From Pseudomonadota bacterium (GTDB lineage Bacteria; Pseudomonadota; Alphaproteobacteria; Rhizobiales; Devosiaceae), in contig JAEZHZ010000102.1 in NCBI GenBank assembly GCA_023436745.1, positions 1 to 5,430 of the forward strand: a DNA stretch of 5,430 bases, in the 5' to 3' direction. The notes beneath the pieces are model-generated. The model saw nothing but the letters and a program-made list of their open reading frames with translations. It did not search any database and had not been told where the DNA came from. Both the position numbers and the translations under genes were made by a program. Below are positions 1 through 5,430 of this stretch, in pieces (within the stretch, counting starts at the first letter, position 1; each line of letters starts with the position of its first letter).

Positions 1-11
1 GGCCTGTCCCA

Positions 12-26
12 CCAGCCGCCGGCTGG
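12..26 (+). other. GC-rich hairpin upstream of the permease operon
   Basis: CCAGCC (12-17) and GGCTGG (21-26) can form a 6-bp stem with a 3-base loop. The sequence GCCGCCGGCT also occurs twice in direct orientation, at 15-24 and 26-35. Such a structure could lie between an upstream binding-protein gene and livH and lower or stabilise downstream mRNA, as in many importer operons. No T-tract follows, so it is not a convincing intrinsic terminator. In GC-rich DNA, stems of this size arise often by chance. Confidence 0.25.
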
Positions 27-45
27 CCGCCGGCTCCCTCTGATC

Positions 46-49
46 GGAG
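46..49 (+). promoter_or_regulatory. Ribosome binding site of livH-like gene
   Basis: GGAG lies 6 bases before the ATG at 56 and fixes this start. GCTCC at 33-37 is complementary to GGAGC at 46-50 (8-base loop), so the site could be partly masked in the mRNA. No promoter is recognisable in the 55 bases before the gene, so transcription probably begins further upstream, outside the window. Confidence 0.55.
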
Positions 50-55
50 CTCGTC

Positions 56-1087
56 ATGTTCGAAGTCATCTTTCTTCAATTCCTCAACGGGCTGGACAAG
101 GGCGCCGCTTACGCGCTGATTGCCCTCGGCCTGACGCTGGTGTTCGGCACCCTGGGCGTCGTCAACTTCGCCCATGGTGCTCTGTTCATGCTCGGCGCGT
201 TCTGCGCCGTGCTGGTGCGCCAGTTGCTGACCCTGGAGACGGTCACCGTCGATCCTACCCAGCTATCGCCCTGGGGGGCGCCGCTGGAGGTCCGCGAGCC
301 GCTGGTCCAGGCGTGGCTGGGTGATTACGGCGCCGTGCTCGTGAACTACTCGGTTCCGGTGTCGATCATCATCACCATCCCGGTGATGCTGGCGATCGGC
401 ATCCTGCTGGAACGCGGGATCATCAAGCACTTCTACAAGCGCACCCACGCCGAACAGATCCTGGTGACCTTCGGCCTCGCCATTGTGGCGCAGGAGATCG
501 TCAAGGCCTTCTTCGGGCCCAATCCCATTCCGCAGCCGATGCCGACCGACCTGCGCGGGGCCGCCGATATCGGCGCCTGGCTGGGCATGCAGGCCAACGT
601 CATCACGTACCCGATCTGGCGCCTGGTCTACTTCCTGTTCGCCGCAGTCGTGATCGGGGCGGTCTTCGCCTTTCTGCAGTTCACCACGTTCGGCATGGTG
701 GTGCGCGCCGGCATGGCAGACCGCGAGACGGTCGGCCTGCTCGGCATCAACATCGACCGCCGCTTCACCATCGTATTCGGCATCGCAGCGGTCGTGGCTG
801 GCATGGCTGGCGTTATGTACACGCCGATCCTTCCGCCGAACTACCACATCGGCATGGACTTCCTGGTCCTCAGCTTCGTGGTCGTGGTGGTGGGTGGCAT
901 GGGCTCCCTTCCGGGCGCCGTCGCCGCCGGCTTCCTGCTCGGCATCCTGCAGTCTTTCGCCTCCATGAACCAGGTGAAGGCCATCATCCCCGGCATCGAC
1001 CAGATCATCATCTACCTGGTCGCTGTGGTCATCCTGCTCGTCCGTCCGCGTGGTCTCATGGGCCGCCGTGGTGTGATGGAGGCCTGA
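56..1087 (+). CDS. livH: Branched-chain amino acid-type ABC transporter permease (LivH family)
   Basis: First inner-membrane permease subunit of a HAAT-family ABC importer. It should pair with the LivM-like protein to form the channel driven by the two ATPases encoded downstream. The 343-residue product is very hydrophobic. The N-terminal helix runs into the family motif GVVNFAHG (residues 34-41), and the C-terminal half carries GGMGSLPG, the cytoplasmic segment that contacts the ATPase, followed by a last helix and a short basic tail. Classical LivH is about 290-310 residues; most of the extra length is a hydrophilic stretch at about residues 59-97, likely an enlarged periplasmic loop. The start is supported by GGAG 6 bases upstream. 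One base separates its stop from the livM-like ATG. The family call is firm. The substrate is unknown because the binding protein is outside the window, so the symbol indicates family only. Confidence 0.93.
   Translation: MFEVIFLQFLNGLDKGAAYALIALGLTLVFGTLGVVNFAHGALFMLGAFCAVLVRQLLTLETVTVDPTQLSPWGAPLEVREPLVQAWLGDYGAVLVNYSVPVSIIITIPVMLAIGILLERGIIKHFYKRTHAEQILVTFGLAIVAQEIVKAFFGPNPIPQPMPTDLRGAADIGAWLGMQANVITYPIWRLVYFLFAAVVIGAVFAFLQFTTFGMVVRAGMADRETVGLLGINIDRRFTIVFGIAAVVAGMAGVMYTPILPPNYHIGMDFLVLSFVVVVVGGMGSLPGAVAAGFLLGILQSFASMNQVKAIIPGIDQIIIYLVAVVILLVRPRGLMGRRGVMEA
1078..1082 (+). promoter_or_regulatory. Ribosome binding site of livM-like gene
   Basis: GGAGG lies inside the last codons of the livH-like gene, 6 bases before the ATG at 1089. 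This supports that start over the in-frame ATG four codons later and implies coupled translation of the two permeases. Confidence 0.7.
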
Positions 1088-1088
1088 T

Positions 1089-2231
1089 ATGAATACCTTT
1101 ATGTCCCGCAACGATCTGCTTCTGTTCGTCGGCTTCACCCTCGTGGTGCTGGCAATGCCGATCTGGCTGGCACCCTTCGGCGCAGCCTACCCCGACCTGC
1201 TGCAGCGCTTCATGATCTTCGGAATCTTCGCTGTCGGCTTCAACATCCTGTTCGGGCTCACCGGATATCTCAGCTTCGGCCACGCCGCCTTCTTCGGCGT
1301 GGGCTCCTACGCCGCGGTGTGGTCCTTCAAGCTGTTCAGTCTGGATGCCATCCCCGCCATGGTGCTGGCGATCATCGTCTCCGGGCTCTTCGCCCTGGTG
1401 ATCGGCTTTCTCAGCCTCAGGCGCTCGGGCATCTACTTCTCGATCCTGACGCTCGCCTTCGCGCAGATGAGCTACAATCTCGCCTACTCGGTGCTGACGC
1501 CGATCACCAACGGTGAAACCGGCCTGCAGCTCACCATCAGCGACCCCCGCCACTTCGACCGCCTGCTCAGCGAGGCGGCTCCGGGGCAGCCCGTGCCGAC
1601 CCTGCTGGGTCAGTCACTGGGCGGCTATGCCGGCTTCTACTTCTGCGCCGGCTTCCTGATCCTGGCGTTCTTCATCGCCCAGCGGATCAGCGGATCGCCG
1701 TTCGGCATGATGCTCAAGGGCATCAAGTCCAACCAGACCCGCATGAACTACACCGGGTTCAACACCAAGCCCTATGCCCTTGCGGCCTTCGTGATCTCCG
1801 GCATGTATGCCGGTCTCGCCGGCGCCCTGCTCGCCGTCACCGACCCGCTTGCCGGTGCCGAGCGCATGCAGTGGACGGCATCGGGCGAAGTGGTGCTGAT
1901 GACGATCCTCGGTGGCGTGGGAACGCTTGTCGGCCCGGTCATCGGTGCCTGGCTGATCAAGTACTTCGAGAACATCCTGTCAGCGTTGAACGACCAGGTC
2001 CTGCAGCGCTTCTACAGCTTCCTGCCAGATGGTGTGGCCGACCCCATGGTCACCGTCACCTCGAAGTTCGTGGGTGAAGGCTGGTTCCTGACCCTGGGCC
2101 TCGTGTTCGTGCTGGTGGTGGTGTTCCTGCCGGGCGGCATCATGGAAGGCGTCCGTCGCCTCACAAGCTGGCTGCGCCGGCCTCGTGGAGCCGCGGGTTC
2201 GCCCACGGTCCAGACCCAACCCGCTGAGTGA
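1089..2231 (+). CDS. livM: Branched-chain amino acid-type ABC transporter permease (LivM family)
   Basis: Second inner-membrane permease subunit of the importer. The 380-residue protein begins with a hydrophobic helix (about residues 10-28) and then shows the LivM hallmark GLTGYLSFGHA (residues 56-66). The ATPase-coupling segment GGVGTLVGP is at residues 275-283, and a final helix precedes a basic, Pro-rich cytoplasmic tail. Two hydrophilic stretches, about residues 148-179 and 298-331, look longer than in classical LivM and probably face the periplasm. The length resembles UrtC of urea importers, but the neighbouring genes give no specific sign of urea use. The gene starts 1 base after the livH-like stop with a good GGAGG site, and its TGA ends 7 bases before the livG-like ATG. 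The family call is strong. The substrate is not determinable here. Confidence 0.93.
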   Translation: MNTFMSRNDLLLFVGFTLVVLAMPIWLAPFGAAYPDLLQRFMIFGIFAVGFNILFGLTGYLSFGHAAFFGVGSYAAVWSFKLFSLDAIPAMVLAIIVSGLFALVIGFLSLRRSGIYFSILTLAFAQMSYNLAYSVLTPITNGETGLQLTISDPRHFDRLLSEAAPGQPVPTLLGQSLGGYAGFYFCAGFLILAFFIAQRISGSPFGMMLKGIKSNQTRMNYTGFNTKPYALAAFVISGMYAGLAGALLAVTDPLAGAERMQWTASGEVVLMTILGGVGTLVGPVIGAWLIKYFENILSALNDQVLQRFYSFLPDGVADPMVTVTSKFVGEGWFLTLGLVFVLVVVFLPGGIMEGVRRLTSWLRRPRGAAGSPTVQTQPAE

Positions 2232-2238
2232 GACCGTC

Positions 2239-3003
2239 ATGACCCAGCCAAATATCGTTCTGCACGTTGCCGACGTCCACAAGCGCTTTGGTGGTCTGCA
2301 CGCCCTGTCCGACATCGACCTTCAGATCGAAGCCGGCAAGACGCACGCCATCATCGGTCCCAACGGGGCGGGCAAGTCGACCCTGCTCAACGTGATCATC
2401 GGCAAGCTTGCCCCATCCAGTGGACAGGTGGTGTTCGACGGCACTGTCCTGACCGGCCGCAAGCCCTATGAAATCAACCAGTTGGGCATCGCCCGGGTGT
2501 TCCAGACGCCTGAGATCTTCGCCGACCTTTCGGTGCTCCACAACGTCATGATCCCGGCACTCGCGAAGCGGGATGGCGCGTTCAAGCTCAACATGCTCCG
2601 CTCGCTGGACAGCGAAACCGGCATCCGGGCCGAAGCCGAAGACATGCTGGAAGACGTGGGCCTCGTCGGCCGCCGGCACTCCAAGGCCGGCAGCCTCAGC
2701 CGCGGCGACAAGCGGCGCATGGAACTTGCCATGTGCCTCATCCAGCATCCACGGCTGCTGCTGCTCGACGAGCCCACCGCAGGCATGAGCCGCCACGACA
2801 CCAACACCACCATCGAGCTGCTGCAGAAGATCAAGGCGCGCGGCATGACCAAGGTCATCATCGAGCACGACATGCACGTGGTGTTCTCGCTTGCCGACAA
2901 GATCTCCGTGCTCGCACAGGGCCGCATCATCGCTGATGGTACGCCCGACCAGGTGCGCGGCAATCCCAAGGTGCAGGAAGCCTATCTCGGAGGGGCCCAC
3001 TGA
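2239..3003 (+). CDS. livG: ABC transporter ATP-binding protein (LivG family)
   Basis: Cytoplasmic ATPase, expected to pair with the LivF-like protein and power import through the two permeases. In the 254-residue product, F17 sits at the A-loop position, Walker A GPNGAGKST is at 40-48, the Q-loop glutamine is Q89 (VFQTPEIF), and Walker B LLLLDE ends at D177-E178. It is followed by the LivG-like PTAGMS segment and the switch histidine H210 (EHDMHVVF). All catalytic residues are present. The signature is LSRGDKRR (153-160), unlike the usual LSGGQ or the LSYGQQR type common in LivG. The start at 2239 is chosen because an in-frame ATG at 2185 would overlap livM by 47 bases and add 18 residues rich in Arg and Pro with no family match. 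The binding site before 2239 is weak (GAG), so translation probably depends on coupling to livM. UrtD is the nearest alternative family. Confidence 0.92.
   Translation: MTQPNIVLHVADVHKRFGGLHALSDIDLQIEAGKTHAIIGPNGAGKSTLLNVIIGKLAPSSGQVVFDGTVLTGRKPYEINQLGIARVFQTPEIFADLSVLHNVMIPALAKRDGAFKLNMLRSLDSETGIRAEAEDMLEDVGLVGRRHSKAGSLSRGDKRRMELAMCLIQHPRLLLLDEPTAGMSRHDTNTTIELLQKIKARGMTKVIIEHDMHVVFSLADKISVLAQGRIIADGTPDQVRGNPKVQEAYLGGAH
2989..2995 (+). promoter_or_regulatory. Ribosome binding site of livF-like gene
   Basis: GGAGGGG sits 7 bases before the ATG at 3003, within the end of the livG-like gene. It is the strongest such site in the operon and favours 3003 over the in-frame ATG at 3018. Confidence 0.75.
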
Positions 3004-3773
3004 TGAGTGCAATCGCCATGCAGACGGACATCATCGGCGGCAGCCATGCCGCCGAGATCGAGGCCGCCCGCCCCTTCTTCAGCGTTCGCGACCTCCATGC
3101 GTACTACGGGGAAAGCTACATCGTGCAGGGCGTGTCCCTCGACGTTCGCAAGGGCGAGATACTGGCTCTCCTGGGCCGCAACGGAGCCGGCAAGACGTCC
3201 ACTCTTCGGGCAATCGCCCGCACTGACAAGCCGCAGATGCGGCAAGGTGAAATCTGGCTGGACGGACGGGCCATCCACAAGATGAAGTCGTTTGAAGCGG
3301 CGCGCGCGGGCATCCAGCTGGTTCCGGAGGACCGCCGGATCATCCAGGGTTTGACGGTGGAGGAGAACATCACCCTCGCCAAGGTTTCGCCCGGCAATGG
3401 CTGGAGCCTCGAACAAATCTATCAGAGCTTCCCGCGCCTTGCGGAACGTCGCAAGCAAGAGGGCGTGACGTTGTCAGGTGGGGAGCAACAGATGCTGGCG
3501 ATTGCCCGCGCTCTGGCACGCGACCTGAAGTTGCTGTTGCTGGACGAGCCCTATGAAGGTCTCGCCCCGGTGATCGTCCAGGAGATTGAGCGCATCCTGC
3601 ACTCGATCAAACCCCTGGGCATCACCACCATCATCGTCGAGCAGAATGCGGTTGCGGCGCTCAAGCTCGCGGACCGGGCCGTGATCCTGGATACGGGCGA
3701 GGTGGCATTCTCCGGGACCGCCAAGGAGGTTCTCGACAACGCCGAGCTCCGGCACGAATACCTGGCGATCTGA
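3003..3773 (+). CDS. livF: ABC transporter ATP-binding protein (LivF family)
   Basis: Second cytoplasmic ATPase of the importer. The product has 256 residues; classical LivF has about 235. The surplus is mostly an N-terminal extension of about 24 residues before the domain begins at FFSVRDLHAYYGES. Y35 is the A-loop aromatic residue, Walker A GRNGAGKTS is at 58-66, and LVPEDRRI (106-113) replaces a standard Q-loop, as is usual in LivF. The signature LSGGEQQ is at 157-163, Walker B LLLLDE at 177-182, the family-typical YEGLAP at 184-189, and VEQN (212-215) gives Gln in place of the switch His, again normal for LivF. The gene overlaps the livG-like stop by one base (TGATG). The extension is likely real because the strong ribosome site precedes this ATG, although a start at residue 6 would lose little. 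It is the last gene of the transporter operon. Confidence 0.93.
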   Translation: MSAIAMQTDIIGGSHAAEIEAARPFFSVRDLHAYYGESYIVQGVSLDVRKGEILALLGRNGAGKTSTLRAIARTDKPQMRQGEIWLDGRAIHKMKSFEAARAGIQLVPEDRRIIQGLTVEENITLAKVSPGNGWSLEQIYQSFPRLAERRKQEGVTLSGGEQQMLAIARALARDLKLLLLDEPYEGLAPVIVQEIERILHSIKPLGITTIIVEQNAVAALKLADRAVILDTGEVAFSGTAKEVLDNAELRHEYLAI

Positions 3774-3823
3774 GCCAGCACCGATATCCTGGGCCTTTCG
3801 GCGCAAAGGCATTTCCGCCGATC
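3774..3823. other. Convergent intergenic gap
   Basis: Fifty bases separate the stop of the livF-like gene from the stop of the pxpA-like gene on the opposite strand. The gap holds the hairpin described separately and nothing else recognisable. Confidence 0.7.
3793..3810 (+). terminator. Possible weak terminator of the transporter operon
   Basis: GCCTTT (3793-3798) pairs with AAAGGC (3805-3810), giving a 6-bp stem and a 6-base loop 19 bases after the livF-like stop. It is followed by ATTTCC rather than a proper T-tract, so it is weak as an intrinsic terminator on the + strand. On the - strand no T-run follows. An alternative pairing, TCGGCG (3798-3803) with CGCCGA (3816-3821), competes with it. 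Position between converging genes is the main reason to take it seriously. Confidence 0.35.
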
Positions 3824-4633
3824 TCACCCTCTCCCCAATGCCGGAAGGTCCTGGGTCCTTGCGCCTCCGGACGCCCCTTCCGCGACTTCCGGCTGAATCG
3901 GCTCGATGGTGACGCCATCGGCTTCGAGGGCATCTCGAACTTCCCGGGCAAGATCCACTGCGCCGGGTGTGTCCCCATGAAGGCAGATGGACCGCGCACT
4001 GGATTTCAACACCGTGCCGTCCTGCGCAATGATCTCGCCAGATTTGGCGAGGCGCAGGCAGCGTTCGACCACTGCATCGACATCGTGGATGACAGCCCCC
4101 GGGTCACCGCGCGGCACCAGAAGGCCATCCGGGCTGTAGGCCCGGTCTGCATAAGCCTCGCGGATCAATGGCATCCCGACAGCCTTGGCAGCGCGGACTT
4201 GTTGCGAATTGTCGAGCGCCAACACGGCTATTCGCGGATCCATGCCTTGGATGGTGGCGAAGATTCCAACGGCAAAGGCGAGCTCCTCGGCTGTCTGGTT
4301 TGCCAGCGCTCCATGCAGTTTCACATAGCGGAGCTTCACGCCGACTTCGTCGGCAATGTAGCGAACCAGGAACAACTGCGATCTGATTTGTCCCAGCAGT
4401 TGATCAAGTGGCATAACCACTCGAAAGCGGCCGAAGCGTTTGGGGTCCGCGTAACCAGGGTGGGCCCCTGCCCTCACGCCACGTGCCTTGCAGACCTTCA
4501 GAATATGCCGGATTGTCTGCGCATCACCGGCGTGTCCGCCGCAGGCGATCGATGCGCTTGAAACCACCTGGAGCAGATCTTCGTCGGTGCCCATGCCTTC
4601 ACCGAGGTCGGCATTGAGGTCTATCGACGTCAT
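3824..4633 (-). CDS. pxpA: 5-oxoprolinase subunit A-like protein (LamB/YcsF family)
   Basis: A cytoplasmic protein of the LamB/YcsF family. In E. coli PxpA acts with PxpB and PxpC in ATP-dependent opening of 5-oxoproline to glutamate. The 269-residue product shows the family motifs in order: DLNADLGEG (5-13), SIACGGHAGD (28-37), GAHPGYAD...FGR (56-69), VKLHGALAN (104-112), EAYADRAYSPDGLLVPR (159-175) and ICLHGDTPGAVDLA (216-229). It is about 15-25 residues longer than usual because of a C-terminal tail (about 245-269) rich in Gly, Ala and Pro. VKLHGALAN differs from the more usual VKPHGALYN. The start ATG overlaps the pxpC-like stop by 4 bases (ATGA), and a GGAG lies 9 bases before it (4646-4643 on the minus strand), so the two genes are translated together. 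The family call is strong. Activity on 5-oxoproline is inferred from the family and the neighbour. Confidence 0.92.
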   Translation of the reverse strand: MTSIDLNADLGEGMGTDEDLLQVVSSASIACGGHAGDAQTIRHILKVCKARGVRAGAHPGYADPKRFGRFRVVMPLDQLLGQIRSQLFLVRYIADEVGVKLRYVKLHGALANQTAEELAFAVGIFATIQGMDPRIAVLALDNSQQVRAAKAVGMPLIREAYADRAYSPDGLLVPRGDPGAVIHDVDAVVERCLRLAKSGEIIAQDGTVLKSSARSICLHGDTPGAVDLAREVRDALEADGVTIEPIQPEVAEGASGGARTQDLPALGRG

Positions 4634-5430
4634 CGGGTGCGGCTCCGCAACAGCTGGTGCGCATGTTCCACGGTCACCGGGCGGAAGGCAACCGGGGTGC
4701 CGGGACGAAGCTGCGCAAAGCGGTCGAGGTCATAGGTGATGATGGTCCCGATCCGCGGGTAGCCGCCCGTTGGCTGATGATCGCGCATCAGCACTATTGG
4801 CGTACCGTCACCGAGGATCTGGATGTCTCCCGGCACCACGGCCTCTGACACCAGCGACAGCTGGCGCTCCCCGGCAAATATGCCGCCGGGATCATTGAGC
4901 AGCACCCCCATGCGGTCGAGTCGCTCCGACACGACAAGGCGCTCGCCCACGAACCGATTTCGTACCTGAGCAGAAAAACGATCGGCATGGATGCCCCAGA
5001 TGAACCGAATCGGCCCTTCGTCCAGAGAGGAATTCGGATTCTGGTTCGGAGCCGAACCTGAGCCCGCAACGGTGAACTCGTCTCCTGCCCTTAAGCTCAT
5101 GCCTCCGATGCCACCGATGCGCGCCCGGCTGTTGGTCGAGATGCTGCCGATGACGGCCGGAACCTCAACGTTCCCCGCGAAACGGAGATACCCGTAATTT
5201 CCCCAACTGCCTGGCGCGATGTTGAGGCGATCACCCTCGGCGACCACAAGCGAGCCTGGCCATGGCACGGGGACCTCGTCCGATGCAGCGACGAAATCCC
5301 CGCCCGCGAAACCGATCCGCAACGTTCCTTCCAGCACCCGCAGCTCGATCCCGGAGCGCGAAAACTCGATGCCGCCGCTACCGCCACCGGCTAGATCGCC
5401 CGCCATTGCGTAAGCGGTACGATCCATGGG
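4630..5430 (-). CDS. pxpC: 5-oxoprolinase subunit C-like protein (KipA/biotin-dependent carboxyltransferase family), 5' partial
   Basis: Subunit C partner of PxpA, of the KipA/AHS2 family that also forms a domain of urea amidolyase. The frame is open to the right edge, where a Pro codon precedes MDRTAYAM. That Met matches the internal G-x-M/L-D motif of the family, not an initiator, so roughly 30 N-terminal residues lie outside the window. Numbering from this Met, recognisable parts are GYLRFAGNVEVPAVIGSIST (79-98) followed by the IGGIGG turn, DRMGVLL (171-177), SEAVVPGDIQI (194-204) and the highly typical IVLMRDHQPTGGYPRIG (211-227), ending with a PGTPVAF segment. A Ser/Asn/Pro-rich linker at about 121-138 and WGIHADRF (144-151), where many homologues have a GPQ-like motif, set it apart. 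Its stop overlaps the pxpA-like start by 4 bases. In E. coli the order is pxpB-pxpC-pxpA, so pxpB is expected next to the right. Confidence 0.9.
   Translation of the reverse strand, partial: PMDRTAYAMAGDLAGGGSGGIEFSRSGIELRVLEGTLRIGFAGGDFVAASDEVPVPWPGSLVVAEGDRLNIAPGSWGNYGYLRFAGNVEVPAVIGSISTNSRARIGGIGGMSLRAGDEFTVAGSGSAPNQNPNSSLDEGPIRFIWGIHADRFSAQVRNRFVGERLVVSERLDRMGVLLNDPGGIFAGERQLSLVSEAVVPGDIQILGDGTPIVLMRDHQPTGGYPRIGTIITYDLDRFAQLRPGTPVAFRPVTVEHAHQLLRSRTR

Noticed and set aside
2..43. Tail of an upstream gene ending at TGA 41-43
   Set aside because: Only 14 codons are visible and all three frames are open over most of the segment, so the frame cannot be decided from this window.
798..816. Short tandem repeat GGCTGGCAT/GGCTGGCGT
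   Set aside because: It encodes the normal Ala-Gly-Met-Ala-Gly stretch of a permease helix and is a codon-level coincidence.
263..1138. Long open frame on the minus strand opposite the livH-like gene
   Set aside because: The product is highly polar, His- and Asp-rich, and matches nothing recognisable. It mirrors the hydrophobic permease codons on the other strand.
2185..2238. Upstream in-frame ATG for the livG-like gene
   Set aside because: It would overlap the livM-like gene and add 18 residues rich in Arg and Pro with no family match. The ATG at 2239 gives the normal LivG N-terminus.
2161..3012. Long open frame on the minus strand opposite the livG-like gene
   Set aside because: Its translation is His/Asp/Val-rich with no recognisable domain, as expected for the complement of a GC-rich coding frame. 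The + strand has a full ABC ATPase.
3977..4561. 194-codon open frame on the + strand within the pxpA region
   Set aside because: The minus strand carries all LamB/YcsF motifs over the same bases. This frame has no recognisable motif.
5425..5427. ATG as the start of the pxpC-like gene
   Set aside because: The Met belongs to a conserved internal motif, the frame stays open to the edge, and about 30 N-terminal residues typical of the family would be missing. The gene is treated as partial.

Overview
The window is high-GC, densely packed bacterial DNA carrying two converging gene sets. Tight gene spacing, GGAG-type ribosome binding sites and the protein families suggest a proteobacterium (Pseudomonadota), probably alpha or beta. 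That lineage call is an inference from style, not from a marker gene.

Left and centre (56-3773, + strand): four adjacent genes encode the membrane and ATPase parts of a branched-chain-amino-acid-type (HAAT family) ABC importer, in the order permease livH-like, permease livM-like, ATPase livG-like, ATPase livF-like. The junctions are a 1-base gap, a 7-base gap and a 1-base overlap, so they are almost certainly one translationally coupled operon. The periplasmic binding protein that would define the substrate is not in the window; it may lie just upstream of base 1. Both permeases carry long hydrophilic loops compared with classical LivH/LivM, and the LivG-like ATPase has a non-standard signature motif. 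This looks like a HAAT subfamily whose ligand need not be leucine, isoleucine or valine.

Right (3824-5430, - strand): two genes overlapping by 4 bases, running toward the transporter. The downstream one encodes a LamB/YcsF-family protein (PxpA, 5-oxoprolinase subunit A). The upstream one, cut by the right edge, encodes the biotin-dependent-carboxyltransferase-like PxpC/KipA protein. The transcription order pxpC-pxpA matches the E. coli pxpBCA order, so pxpB would be expected just beyond the right edge. Together PxpA, PxpB and PxpC cleave 5-oxoproline (pyroglutamate) to glutamate using ATP.

The two sets meet tail to tail in a 50-base gap (3774-3823) holding a small hairpin. A working idea is that the importer brings in a lactam, amide or amino-acid-like compound that the Pxp enzymes open, but convergent genes do not show shared regulation and the link is only positional. 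No RNA gene, mobile element, CRISPR array or clearly new system was found. The observations most worth checking are subfamily-level departures in the transporter and in both Pxp proteins.
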